Positions 42,476-53,104 of a DNA stretch of 64,000 bases are shown piece after piece. Numbering within the stretch: the stretch's first letter is position 1; every line of letters starts with the position of its first letter. Origin of the DNA: Tichowtungia aerotolerans (GTDB lineage Bacteria; Verrucomicrobiota; Kiritimatiellia; Kiritimatiellales; Tichowtungiaceae). Made by a program: the position numbers and the translations under genes. Location: contig NZ_CP047593.1 of assembly GCF_009905215.1 (NCBI RefSeq), forward strand, positions 2,856,900 through 2,920,899. Direction: 5' to 3'. The notes beneath the pieces were generated by a model. The model made no database searches. It saw only the letters and a program-made list of their open reading frames with translations, and had not been told where the DNA came from.

Positions 42476-42516
42476 TGACCTCCTGTCTTTGGGTTCTTTG
42501 TGCTCTCTTGTGGCAA
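42021..42516. mobile_element. Inverted-repeat-flanked GxxExxY cassette
   Basis: The left arm (42021-42050, AGCCACGAAGGAGCGCAAAG onward) and right arm (42486-42516, ending TGCTCTCTTGTGGC) are inverted copies of one repeat family and enclose the GxxExxY gene. Empty copies with arms close together are at 39964-40036 and 44304-44366. No transposase is present; a MITE-like or passively moved unit is inferred. Confidence 0.5.
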
Positions 42517-43413
42517 ATCCTCTTGAGTGGTTTGGTCAATGAATTGTTCAACAGTACCCAAGGCGGTCTGCATGACTTCCTGCTGTGCATCCGCTCGGGC
42601 GAATTTAACGAGGTCGGACTGCTCAAAGACGGTTGCGAGGAATTTTTTGTGCTCATGCGGAAGCTTTTGCGTGAGTTCTTCAGTCGTGCACTCCGGAGCA
42701 TTCTGGTCGAAGCGGCCTTCCAGATAGGTGCGCAGGATGAGCGAGAGCTTCACAAAGAACGGCTCGGGAACCCACTCTTCGTTTTTCAGTGCGGCGAGCG
42801 AGTCGCGCGCGACAATGTGCGGAGGAATTGCCGGTGCGGCTGCGGCCAGCGCTTTGGGGCGTTTGACAAACCAGAGTGTGATCAGTCCGGCGACCAGTGC
42901 TGCGGCGATAATCAGCAGGATCACCCACAGGATCATTTTCAGGTTTTTGACCGGACCTTTGATGTCGGACAGTTTGCCGGCGTTTTCGCTGTTGAGAGTG
43001 CTTTCAACGTTCAGAGTCAGCTGCGGCAGTTTCTGGAGTTTCTGTGTTCCGTCGGAAAACGTGCAGACGGCCACATTGGTTGTAATCAGCCAGTTGCCGG
43101 TGCGCAGGGACGTGAGCCGGACGATTTCTTCGGTTTCCAAGACGCCTTCGGCTGGAGTGGAAGTTTCGGTGGCGCGGCCGCGCACGACGATTTCTTTACG
43201 GTTTCCAAGGGTTGGAAACTGTACCGTGCTGCCGGGCGCGTGTCGGGCGGTCATCGTGAGCGTAATGACATCGCCGACATGAATGGTTTCTTTGCTCAGC
43301 ACGGCTTTGGCCGCAAACCCGCCGTCCGGCAGTGTAGGCTTTTCGCAGCCGGTGATCAGCGCCAGTGCGAGTCCCAGAGCTCCAAGTTTCAAGTGTCGAA
43401 TTTCAAGTTTCAT
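42472..43413 (-). CDS. Lipoprotein-like membrane protein of the Bat operon (BatD/DUF4381-like)
   Basis: 313 residues from ATG 43413, which overlaps the stop of the DUF58 gene (ATGA). A longer frame exists upstream but is antisense-like, Arg/Pro-rich and rejected. The signal peptide ends in a lipobox (LALITGC). A BatD-like beta domain (KETIHVGDVITLTMTARH) is followed by a membrane helix (MILWVILLIIAAALVAGLITLWFV) and a cytoplasmic helical domain (FVKLSLILRTYLEGRFDQNAPECTTEEL). The N-terminal MKLEIRHLKLG and C-terminal DLPQESTKNPKTGGQ are both encoded by dispersed repeats. A perfect palindrome at 43201-43219 encodes F-P-T-L-G-N. Confidence 0.78.
   Translation of the reverse strand: MKLEIRHLKLGALGLALALITGCEKPTLPDGGFAAKAVLSKETIHVGDVITLTMTARHAPGSTVQFPTLGNRKEIVVRGRATETSTPAEGVLETEEIVRLTSLRTGNWLITTNVAVCTFSDGTQKLQKLPQLTLNVESTLNSENAGKLSDIKGPVKNLKMILWVILLIIAAALVAGLITLWFVKRPKALAAAAPAIPPHIVARDSLAALKNEEWVPEPFFVKLSLILRTYLEGRFDQNAPECTTEELTQKLPHEHKKFLATVFEQSDLVKFARADAQQEVMQTALGTVEQFIDQTTQEDLPQESTKNPKTGGQ
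43201..43219. repeat. Dispersed palindrome, exact copy with 8-bp arms (centre GGG)
   Basis: GTTTCCAAGGGTTGGAAAC inside the DUF4381-like gene. Confidence 0.88.
43381..43412. repeat. GTTTCAAGTTTC-type repeat encoding a protein N-terminus
   Basis: TCCAAGTTTCAAGTGTCGAA then TTTCAAGTTTCAT; read on the minus strand it gives the start codon and first ten residues of the DUF4381-like protein. Confidence 0.55.
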
Positions 43414-44300
43414 CGTCTGCTGCTTCGGGTTCGGAAGAATTTGATGAAGGGTTTGTCGTAGGGTTGTCCGGCGAAGAGCTCGATGATGTCGATTCCGGCG
43501 CGGCGCAGGGTCCGGTGAAGATTTTCGATCCGCTCTTCCTGGGCGAGGAGCAGCTCGCGGCGCACGGCGGCCGAGGAGGTGTCGACCAGTACGCGACCTC
43601 CGGTTTCCGGGTCGCGCCATTCGACCAGTCCGGCAGCGGGCAGAGCCCGTTCACGGTTGTCGCCGATGGCGACGGCGATCAGATCGTGGCGGCGGGCGGT
43701 GATTTTCAGCGGGCGCTCGCAGTTGATCGGAAAGATGAAGTCGCTGATCAGGAAGGTGACCGCTTTGCGGCTTTGCGTGTGGTTGAGATAGTCGAGGGCG
43801 GGGGCCGCGTCGGTTCCGGTGCTTTGCGGTTCGTGGCTGAGCACTTCCTTGATGATACGCAGGACGTGCCGCGGGCCTTTGCGCGGCGGAATGTATTTTT
43901 CAACCTGGTCGGAGAAGAGGATCAGCCCGATGCGGTCATTGTTGCGCGTGGCCGAAAAAGCGAGCATGGCGGCGACCTCAGCGGCGAGATCGCGCTTGAG
44001 TTGCGGCGTGCTGCCGAAATCGTTCGAGCCGCTGATGTCGACCATGAGCATGACGGTCATTTCGCGTTCTTCGACGAACTTTTTGATATGCGGCACGCCG
44101 GTGCGCGCGGTGACGTTCCAGTCGATGGAGCGGATGTCGTCGCCGGGCACATACTCGCGCACTTCGTCGAACTCCATTCCGCGCCCTTTAAAGGTGGAGT
44201 GGTAGCGTCCGGCAAACACGTCGTTGACCGCGTGACGCGTCTTGATTTCGATTCTTCTGACTTTTTTCAGAAGTTCTTTATGGTTGCTGGTCTGGTTCAT
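43410..44300 (-). CDS. DUF58 protein (MoxR-associated)
   Basis: 296 residues. FAGRYHSTFKGRGMEFDEVREYVPGDDIRSIDWNVTAR is the DUF58 signature, followed by a VWA-like half with VMLMVDISGSNDFG. Members are cytoplasmic or membrane-proximal partners of MoxR ATPases. It is second in the operon after moxR. The intergenic gap before it holds an inverted repeat (44304-44366), and no clear ribosome site is seen before its ATG. Confidence 0.93.
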   Translation of the reverse strand: MNQTSNHKELLKKVRRIEIKTRHAVNDVFAGRYHSTFKGRGMEFDEVREYVPGDDIRSIDWNVTARTGVPHIKKFVEEREMTVMLMVDISGSNDFGSTPQLKRDLAAEVAAMLAFSATRNNDRIGLILFSDQVEKYIPPRKGPRHVLRIIKEVLSHEPQSTGTDAAPALDYLNHTQSRKAVTFLISDFIFPINCERPLKITARRHDLIAVAIGDNRERALPAAGLVEWRDPETGGRVLVDTSSAAVRRELLLAQEERIENLHRTLRRAGIDIIELFAGQPYDKPFIKFFRTRSSRR

Positions 44301-44303
44301 TTT

Positions 44304-44366
44304 ATTTGGCCACGAAAGAGCGCAGAGATCTCAAAGAATATGCTTTTGTGTTCTTTTGTGGCAAAT
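44304..44366. repeat. Inverted GCCACGAAAGAGC-type element between moxR and the DUF58 gene
   Basis: Arms GGCCACGAAAGAGCGCAGAG and TTGTGTTCTTTTGTGGC face each other around a short A+T-rich loop. It fills nearly the whole gap between the two genes and could form a hairpin in the mRNA. Confidence 0.75.
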
Positions 44367-44375
44367 CCCCTGTTG

Positions 44376-45362
44376 TTACGGTACCGGAATTTCTGAGAGC
44401 AGTTTTTCGATGATGTCATCGCTGGTCAGTTCGTCCGCCTCGGCCTCATAGGAAACGATGATGCGGTGGCGGAGGATGTCCGGTGCGATGGATTTGACAT
44501 CCTGCGGGGTGACGTATCCGCGGCCCTGCAGGAAGGCGTGGGCGCGGGCGCCGTTAGTCAGCGCGAGCGTGGCGCGCGGGCTGGCGCCGTAGCGCAGGTA
44601 GTCGGCAATATCGAGATTGTATTTTTCCGGTTCGCGGGTGGCGAAGACGATGTCGAGGATGTATTCCTTGATTTTGTCATCCACATAGATTTCGTCGACC
44701 GCTTTGCGGGCTTCGAGAATAGTGGCCGGGGTGATGACCGGACTGACCTCGATATTTGTGCTGGTGTGCGCCATGCGTGCGAGGATTTTTCGTTCTTCGT
44801 CGCGGGACGGATAGTCGATGTTCAGTTTGAGCATGAAGCGGTCGACCTGAGCCTCGGGCAGGGGATAGGTTCCTTCCTGTTCGATCGGGTTTTCGGTGGC
44901 CATGACGAGGAACGGTTCCGGAAGATGGAAGGTTTCGTCGCCGATGGTCACCTGGTGTTCCTGCATGGCTTCGAGCAGGGCGCTTTGTACTTTGGCCGGG
45001 GCGCGGTTGATTTCGTCGGCGAGGATGATGTTGGAGAAAACCGGTCCTTTTTTGGTGAAAAAGTCGCCGTCTTTCGGGTTGTAGATCAGCGTTCCGATCA
45101 GGTCGGCGGGGAGCAGGTCCGGGGTGAACTGAATACGCTGGAAGCTGGTTTCCATCGCGGAGGCCAGTGTATTGACCGTCAATGTTTTGGCCAGTCCGGG
45201 CACTCCTTCGAGCAGAACATGCCCATTGGAGAGCATGCCGATAATCAGACGGTCGATCAGGTAATCCTGCCCGACGATCACCTTGCCGATTTCCGCCTTG
45301 AGCGAGGGAATAAACGCGCTGGCTTCGCGCACTTTTTCGTTGATTACTTCAAGTCCTGCCAT
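44376..45362 (-). CDS. MoxR-family AAA+ ATPase
   Basis: 328 residues. Walker A is in HVLLEGVPGLAKTLTVNTLA, Walker B in NIILADEINRAPAKVQSALLEAMQE, and sensor-type blocks include PFLVMATENPIEQEGTYPLPEAQ and YGASPRATLALTNGAR. MoxR ATPases act as chaperones that assemble or activate VWA-domain partners, here the DUF58, BatA and BatB proteins. It is the first gene of the ~9-kb operon. Confidence 0.95.
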   Translation of the reverse strand: MAGLEVINEKVREASAFIPSLKAEIGKVIVGQDYLIDRLIIGMLSNGHVLLEGVPGLAKTLTVNTLASAMETSFQRIQFTPDLLPADLIGTLIYNPKDGDFFTKKGPVFSNIILADEINRAPAKVQSALLEAMQEHQVTIGDETFHLPEPFLVMATENPIEQEGTYPLPEAQVDRFMLKLNIDYPSRDEERKILARMAHTSTNIEVSPVITPATILEARKAVDEIYVDDKIKEYILDIVFATREPEKYNLDIADYLRYGASPRATLALTNGARAHAFLQGRGYVTPQDVKSIAPDILRHRIIVSYEAEADELTSDDIIEKLLSEIPVP

Positions 45363-45447
45363 CTACGTGTCTCCTTTTTTAAAATTGTTTGAGTCAGAAC
45401 AGACTAGCCACCCTCGTAAAACGTTCAAATTATTACTCATATTTTTT

Positions 45448-48045
<2,598 letters not shown>

Positions 48046-48060
48046 TGGATACTCCTTCTG

Positions 48061-48082
48061 TTTTATTCGCTTTTGAATAAAA
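48061..48082. promoter_or_regulatory. Short inverted repeat in the clpB leader
   Basis: TTTTATTC-GCTTTT-GAATAAAA, perfect 8-bp A+T-rich arms, 16 bases upstream of the clpB start. It could be an operator or an mRNA hairpin. The 48046-48288 gap otherwise shows only a weak relative of the dispersed palindrome near 48140-48160. Confidence 0.4.
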
Positions 48083-48288
48083 GCATCAGGAGTGCCAGAA
48101 ATGGTTTGCTTTGATTGTAAACGGTTTGTGATTTTTCCGGTTTCAGAATCTTGGAAAAACTGTCGCAGGACGTGTGTCAGGATGACTCGATAAAGACCGT
48201 TTTCCTGCGGTTAAACGTTGCTGCACAGTAAATTTAAAAGCGAATGTGGTATCGTCTGCGCGGAGCGATTGTGCCGTTCAGAAACAGT

Positions 48289-48321
48289 AAAAAAAGCGGG
48301 CCGGGCGCAAGCACCCGGCCC
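48289..48321 (-). terminator. Rho-independent terminator after hpf
   Basis: A perfect 8-bp stem GGGCCGGG/CCCGGCCC (48298-48305 with 48314-48321) and, on the minus strand, a seven-T run. It lies 25 bases after the hpf stop. Confidence 0.92.
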
Positions 48322-48346
48322 ATACAGGGGTGTATGTGGGAGATTT

Positions 48347-48715
48347 TTATGCTGTCAGCTGTTCTGCGGTGTAACGGCGGCGTTTGCTCTTCTGTTTTTT
48401 CAGCTGACGTTCGATATCTTCAAATGCAAGGCGGATGGCCGAGTGAAGATGATCCAACTGGGTGCTTTCCTGCTGAATTGTTGATATGAGCAGTTTTTTT
48501 CTTGGGACCTTCAGCCGGGCGGATACGTGGTAGATTCCGCCTTTATTCCAGTGGTGAGTTTCGTCGATGACCACGGTGCATAAACCGGACTCTGCTCCAA
48601 ACCGCGGCAGCTTCGCCGCATATTCCTGAATGAGCTGCTTGATGGCAGCTGATGGTTCCATGTGACGGAATTGAATGTGAAGGTTTAACGATTTGTCGGT
48701 TGCGATGTTCTGCAT
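48347..48715 (-). CDS. hpf: Ribosome hibernation promoting factor / RaiA family
   Basis: 122 residues, the short form. It has LNLHIQFRHMEPSAAIKQLIQEYAAKLPRF, ARLKVPRKKLLIS and AIRLAFEDIERQLKKQKSKRRR, with the basic C-terminus usual for 30S binding. It inactivates ribosomes in stationary phase. It stands alone with its own terminator. A perfect dispersed palindrome lies in its upstream region at 48766-48780. Confidence 0.9.
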   Translation of the reverse strand: MQNIATDKSLNLHIQFRHMEPSAAIKQLIQEYAAKLPRFGAESGLCTVVIDETHHWNKGGIYHVSARLKVPRKKLLISTIQQESTQLDHLHSAIRLAFEDIERQLKKQKSKRRRYTAEQLTA

Positions 48716-48765
48716 ACGTCTTTCCTTTCATTTTGGTTTGGACGCGGTCTGGCCGCGCGTTGTTT

Positions 48766-48780
48766 TTCCAATGTTTGGAA
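48766..48780. repeat. Dispersed palindrome, exact copy, intergenic (centre TGT)
   Basis: TTCCAA-TGT-TTGGAA with flanking TTT/TAT, upstream of hpf; the only exact copy outside a gene. Confidence 0.85.
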
Positions 48781-48822
48781 TATACATTCAGACGTTCCTG
48801 AAAGAGATATGTTCAAAAGTTA

Positions 48823-49080
48823 TTACCAGAAAAGTGACAATGCGATTCGCCGTATAATTCCCAGGCCAATCAGCAGGATTAACGGACTCAAGTCAATGGC
48901 CATGCGGCCGAAGCCGGGTGTGAGTATTTTGTGGCGCATCGGCGCAAGCAGCGGTTCATAAAAAGGTGCCAGCCTGCAGCGAATCCGGGCGCTGACCGGG
49001 TGAATAATCCATGACGTGAGAATGTAGATAAACAGCCCCAGTTCATAGATGCCGAATACAGAATCAATCAGTTTAAACAT
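48823..49080 (-). CDS. YggT-family membrane protein
   Basis: 85 residues with two membrane segments (IYELGLFIYILTSWII and IDLSPLILLIGLGIIRRIA) around the family block FYEPLLAPMRHKILTPGFGRMAID. YggT proteins sit in the cytoplasmic membrane and are linked with division or osmotic stress in some bacteria; the function is unsettled. It is a half-length (single-repeat) member. The gene lies 26 bases downstream of the DnaJ-family remnant. Confidence 0.88.
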   Translation of the reverse strand: MFKLIDSVFGIYELGLFIYILTSWIIHPVSARIRCRLAPFYEPLLAPMRHKILTPGFGRMAIDLSPLILLIGLGIIRRIALSLFW

Positions 49081-49106
49081 GCTGCCTTCTTTTATCTGGT
49101 CTTTAT

Positions 49107-49711
49107 TTACGAAAGCTTATTCAACTTTTCGTAGAGCTCTTTTTCTTTGGGAGAAGGTGGTTGCGGAACAACAACTTTTGCGACGGCGTAGAGGTCGCCC
49201 CGGTCGCCGCCAGGTTTTTTGAGACCTTTGCCGGTCAGTCGGAATTTGCGGCCGGGCTGGGTGCCGGGAGGAATCCGCAGAGTGGCATGGCCGTCGATCA
49301 GCTGCAGTCCGACTGATGCCCCAAGAACCGCCTGCGGCGGGGTGAGCGGCACTTCGGTTTTGAGATCGGCGCCGTCCACTTTAAAGCGCGGGTGGGGGGC
49401 AATGGAGATGCGAATGAGCAGGTCGCCGTACCGTCCCTGATTCCGAAGCCGCAGTTTTACGCCTTCACGAATTCCGGGAGGGATGTTCAATTCGCAGTTT
49501 CTGGGAGCGATTCCTCTGTATCCGAATGGATCTGGATTCGTTTTTTACCGCCATGGAAGGCTTCCTCCAGCGTCAGCGTGAGTTCGGTCTCGTCATGAGT
49601 CCGGCGCTGCGGCTGCGGACCGAAAACCTCGGCAGACCGAAAACGACTGCTGTTTCTTCCCAGCATGTCCCCGAACAGTGATTCAAAATTTGACTCAGAG
49701 ACAGAGTCATT
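49107..49711 (-). pseudogene. DnaJ/CbpA-type co-chaperone, J domain missing and frameshifted
   Basis: Reading on the minus strand, residues NFESLFGDMLGR (after ~49711) and ETELTLTLEEAFHGGKKRIQIHSDTEE give the linker and first C-terminal domain, ending at a stop near 49487. The next frame continues LNIPPGIREGVKLRLRNQG and the second C-terminal domain to 49107. Adding one T (ACTGC to ACTTGC, near 49495) would restore E-T-C-E-L-N-I-P-P-G. The J domain, which would lie beyond 49711, is absent; the PEP-CTERM gene start occupies that side. It is probably non-functional unless the frameshift is a sequencing error. Confidence 0.75.
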
Positions 49712-49830
49712 TTGTCGCAGAGTTAATCTGACGCGTTGTTTCGGTAATTCGATAGTGTGAATAAAGTTTTCTGGAATAATGCTGATGTATATGTGACCGT
49801 ATTGGTTCTGTTTGGGCGAATAAGAGAGAG

Positions 49831-50460
49831 ATGAGGATGAAGATGAAGAATAGAGTGTTGAGCGTATGTGTTGCAGTTTTTGTGGCGGGGTCTGCTGCGC
49901 AGGCTGCATTGATAACCTTTAATGATGCGGATTTGGGCGGATCATCCGTACGCCAGTGGACGAATCTGACTAATTATCGTTACACGGAGGGGGATTATGT
50001 GTTCGGGGCGAGTTCGAGCTTTAATCCCTCTTGGAATGGGGGGGTTGCAGGTACCAATTGGGTGGGGGATATTGATGGCTCGCAGTACGGATATCTGACG
50101 GCAGGCGCTGGTTTTTTCATGAAACGTACGGATGAAGAGGTTTTTACGCTCAATAGCTTGAGCCTCCAGAATGGATCGGCCAGCGTGGCCGGTTCTGTGA
50201 GGATTTATAAAGATTTCGGGCTGGGTACGCAGAGCGAAGTTGCTGTTATTAACTTAGCAGCCAGGGAGATTAAGGAAAACGTATCACTGAATATTGCAGA
50301 TGCCTCCAACATCTATATCGAAGGCATAATTAACACCGGCAACATGTATGGAGTTGATAACGTTAGTGTTGTTCCGGAGCCTGCGACGGCTGGGTTTATG
50401 GGGATAAGCGGAGTCGTGCTGCTTGTGTTCCGTCGTCTCAAAAAATACTATCAGCAATAA
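49831..50460 (+). CDS. PEP-CTERM sorting-domain protein
   Basis: 209 residues from ATG 49831; ATGs at 49837 and 49843 are possible starts. A signal peptide ends at GSAAQA. A beta-rich middle (LITFNDADLGGSS...YGVDNVSV) is followed by a complete PEP-CTERM tail: VPEPATAGF, a hydrophobic stretch and the basic FRRLKKYY. Such tails are cut by an exosortase, linking the protein to surface or exopolysaccharide export. No exosortase is in the window. It is divergent from the DnaJ-family remnant and followed by a terminator. Confidence 0.9.
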   Translation: MRMKMKNRVLSVCVAVFVAGSAAQAALITFNDADLGGSSVRQWTNLTNYRYTEGDYVFGASSSFNPSWNGGVAGTNWVGDIDGSQYGYLTAGAGFFMKRTDEEVFTLNSLSLQNGSASVAGSVRIYKDFGLGTQSEVAVINLAAREIKENVSLNIADASNIYIEGIINTGNMYGVDNVSVVPEPATAGFMGISGVVLLVFRRLKKYYQQ

Positions 50461-50482
50461 AGCGTCCGCTTTTGGCAGAAAG

Positions 50483-50513
50483 CCGGATGTTTGTTTGCGC
50501 ATCCGGTTTTTTT
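50483..50513 (+). terminator. Rho-independent terminator after the PEP-CTERM gene
   Basis: Stem CCGGATG/CATCCGG (50483-50489 with 50500-50506), a 10-base loop and seven T. It lies between converging genes and may also serve trmL. Confidence 0.88.
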
Positions 50514-50542
50514 GTGTTTGGCCATGAAGGGTGTCTGAGGGA

Positions 50543-51052
50543 TCAGGCGGTGATGTTTGTTTGCCGGAGCGCTTCGTAGAGGACGATGGAGGCGGAGTTT
50601 GCCAGATTGAGCGATCGGACCGCATCGAGCTGCATCGGGATATTGTAGACATCCTCCGGATGTGCTTCCAGCAGTTCCAGCGGAAGACCTTTGCTTTCCG
50701 AGCCGAAAATCAGGCAGTCACCGGGCTGGTATTTCGCCTCGGTGTAGTTTTTGGAACCGCTGGTGCTAAAGTAGATTTTCTGATGGTTGGAAAAATGATC
50801 TGTAAATCTTCCAAGGTTTGGAAACTTATTGACGGTCACAGCATCCCAGTAGTCGAGTCCGGCGCGCTTCATATGCTTATCGGTCAGCTGGAAGCCGAGC
50901 GGTTCGACTAGGTTAAGGGTTGTTCCGGTCGCGGCGCACAGGCGGGCAATATTGCCGGTATTCTGCGGAATATCCGGTTCGACGAGAACGATATTGAACG
51001 CCGGATCCGGCCAGTGGAACGGCATCTGTTTTCTTGGACGGGGTGTATTCAT
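50543..51052 (-). CDS. trmL: tRNA (cytidine/uridine-2'-O-)-methyltransferase TrmL
   Basis: 169 residues from ATG 51052; an upstream in-frame ATG (51088) would add 12 unconserved residues. SPOUT-family blocks are FNIVLVEPDIPQNTGNIARLC, LIFGSESKGLP and IPMQLDAVRSLNLANSASIVLYEALRQ, which form the knotted SAM site. It methylates position 34 of tRNA-Leu isoacceptors. A perfect dispersed palindrome at 50809-50823 encodes K-F-P-N-L-G-R. Confidence 0.95.
   Translation of the reverse strand: MNTPRPRKQMPFHWPDPAFNIVLVEPDIPQNTGNIARLCAATGTTLNLVEPLGFQLTDKHMKRAGLDYWDAVTVNKFPNLGRFTDHFSNHQKIYFSTSGSKNYTEAKYQPGDCLIFGSESKGLPLELLEAHPEDVYNIPMQLDAVRSLNLANSASIVLYEALRQTNITA
50809..50823. repeat. Dispersed palindrome, exact copy (centre GGT)
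   Basis: TTCCAA-GGT-TTGGAA inside trmL; the rightmost copy in the window, just before the island boundary. Confidence 0.85.
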
Positions 51053-51150
51053 CAGGCCAGTATGCGAAGGTCGGTGGGATGAATGCAAGTTTTTGGATGA
51101 ATGGCGTTGACTTAGGCGGGGTGGATATCTATAAACGCGCCTTTCCTGAC

Positions 51151-51226
<76 letters not shown>

Positions 51227-51378
51227 GTCTAAACTGTTGGACATCAAGTCGTTGGAGAATCTTTCCCTTCACAAATCTCTCCTGTTCGCGGGAATGTGTG
51301 GTCTAAAGTGTGGCTTTGGCCCGTTTGATTTCCCGCCTTGTACCAAAACAACGCATTGCGTTTAACAGGGAGAAGATC

Positions 51379-52728
51379 ATGGGACTGGAACTGAGACGGG
51401 ATAAAAATCACAACCTCCGCTCGAAGTGGTGGTATGGCCGATACATCATTAACGGGAAGCGGCACTTCACGAATCTGGGCATTGAAGTCAAAGGTAATGC
51501 GCCGGAAAGCCTTCGTAAACGCGGCGATATGGCGTTTGAATGTTCCCGCACTCTGGCTGAGGCTAAGCTCAAAGAATTGGTGTCAGAGGCGCACAGCCGC
51601 AAGACAGCGGCACATCATCTGGAAGAGCTCTATGAAATCAAGGCCGGGGAAGGCATTGAGCAGGTTCCTTTGACGGAGATGGAAATGCGCTGGGAATTTC
51701 TGCCCGCCAAGAAACCCCGCACCGAACAGGCCACCAAAGCACAGAAGACCAACATTCGCCAATTCCGCGAATTCATGAACGAAAGGTATCCGTCGGTACA
51801 GAACATGTCGCAAGTCACCCGCCCGATGGTGCTGGCCTGGCTGACCAGCCTGAACGAGCGCAAGCTGTCCGGCGCCAGCTACAATGTGAAACTCTCGGTC
51901 ATGCGAGGACTGTTTGAGCAGCTCGGCCCCGAGGCCGGGATATTGAAAAACCCCTTTGCGGGCATTCCGTACCGTTCATTGAAAACCGTTCACCGCCAGC
52001 CCTTCACTGAAAAAGAGCTGAACGCCATTCTTGAGAATTGCGACGCAATTATTCGCCCTGTGGTTCTGGTGGGTATGTGTACTGCCATGCGGCGCGGCGA
52101 CTGCTGTAAGCTCAAATGGGAGTCAGTCGATCTGAGAAACGGCTTCATTTCCGTAAAGACCTCCAAAACCGGCGAAATGGCCGAAATCCCGCTTTTTCCG
52201 ATCCTGCGGGCAGAATTGGAGAACCGGCCCCGCAACAGCGAGTTTGTGTTTCCCGAAGCCGAGGAAATGTACCGCACCAATGTCCATGGCCTGACATGGC
52301 GGTTTAAGAAAGCCCTGAAAGATGCCAAGATTAAAAATACCCAGTCTGACAATGAGAACGCCAGCGTGAAGGCCAGCGTAAAGGATTTCCACTCCCTGCG
52401 CACCACCTGGATTACCATGGCCCTGACCGCCGGTGTACCGATGGAACTGGTCAGGCGGGTTACGGGTCATTCCACCGTGGAAATCGTCTTGAAGCACTAT
52501 TTCCGCCCGAAACGGGAGGAATTCCGCCATGCCTTGGAGTCCTCGTTGCCGAAGGCGCTGACCGGAGGCATCGAAGAGCGCTTTGACCTGCCGCAGGCAG
52601 TGCTGGGTATCGGCGAAGAAATGGAATCATTGACCCCGGAAGAGCTCACCAAGAAATTCAAAGCACTGGTCGCAAAAGTTGCGGACATGACTGATGCGGA
52701 AAAAGAGGCGGCTGTTCTCGCCGCTTGA
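51379..52728 (+). CDS. Tyrosine recombinase / site-specific integrase
   Basis: 449 residues from ATG 51379, preceded by CAGGGAGAAGATC; a longer frame from 51310 is less likely. The N-terminal MGLELRRDKNHNLRSKWWYGRY resembles Arm-binding parts of island integrases. Catalytic residues are the Arg in TAMRRGDCCKLKW, H-S-L-R, G-H-S-T and the Tyr in LKHYF. It lies 152 bases after the tRNA-Ala 3' end and reads away from it, the usual layout at the left end of a tRNA-linked genomic island. Confidence 0.92.
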   Translation: MGLELRRDKNHNLRSKWWYGRYIINGKRHFTNLGIEVKGNAPESLRKRGDMAFECSRTLAEAKLKELVSEAHSRKTAAHHLEELYEIKAGEGIEQVPLTEMEMRWEFLPAKKPRTEQATKAQKTNIRQFREFMNERYPSVQNMSQVTRPMVLAWLTSLNERKLSGASYNVKLSVMRGLFEQLGPEAGILKNPFAGIPYRSLKTVHRQPFTEKELNAILENCDAIIRPVVLVGMCTAMRRGDCCKLKWESVDLRNGFISVKTSKTGEMAEIPLFPILRAELENRPRNSEFVFPEAEEMYRTNVHGLTWRFKKALKDAKIKNTQSDNENASVKASVKDFHSLRTTWITMALTAGVPMELVRRVTGHSTVEIVLKHYFRPKREEFRHALESSLPKALTGGIEERFDLPQAVLGIGEEMESLTPEELTKKFKALVAKVADMTDAEKEAAVLAA

Positions 52729-53104
52729 TAGCTCCGTTTGATTTTTGTCATGGCTCACGATGAATATTTCTCTCCGTGAGACATTGGCTTGTTTCAGTCC
52801 TTTATAAAGGGGCATGAAATATGATGACGGTGGGCATTGGGAGAGCTCTATCTGGCGCCGGAGGAATGGGCGGGCATTTCGATAATCCGTCAGATGTGGT
52901 ACACCCCGGATTCTCCTGTAAAAGGTAAAAAATCGGTAAGAGACGGAACATCGGAGATTGCTTTCAGGGTGAAGAATTGCGTCAAATGCAATCTCTACCC
53001 ATCTTAATGTGTTTCCATTGTTTCAGGATCTGTTATTATACATAGTGCATGTTTTTATAGCGATTAGATAATGGTTTTTAAGATTCGGTAGGAGTGATTG
53101 ATTT
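52729..53104. other. Intergenic stretch with an unrecognised open frame and the promoter region of the next gene
   Basis: A start-less open frame of about 60 codons runs from ~52831 to 53009 on the plus strand (ending VKCNLYPS); I do not recognise it, and it may be a fragment of an older gene. Nearer to 53105, TGCG at 52978-52981 and TGCAATCT/TGTGTTTC (52987 and 53008, 21 bases apart) weakly resemble the paired half-sites seen at other promoters of the island. Confidence 0.3.

Noticed and set aside
43414-43620. N-terminal extension of the DUF4381-like protein
   Set aside because: The 69 extra residues are Arg/Pro-rich and antisense-like to the end of the DUF58 gene. The ATG at 43413 gives a proper lipoprotein signal.
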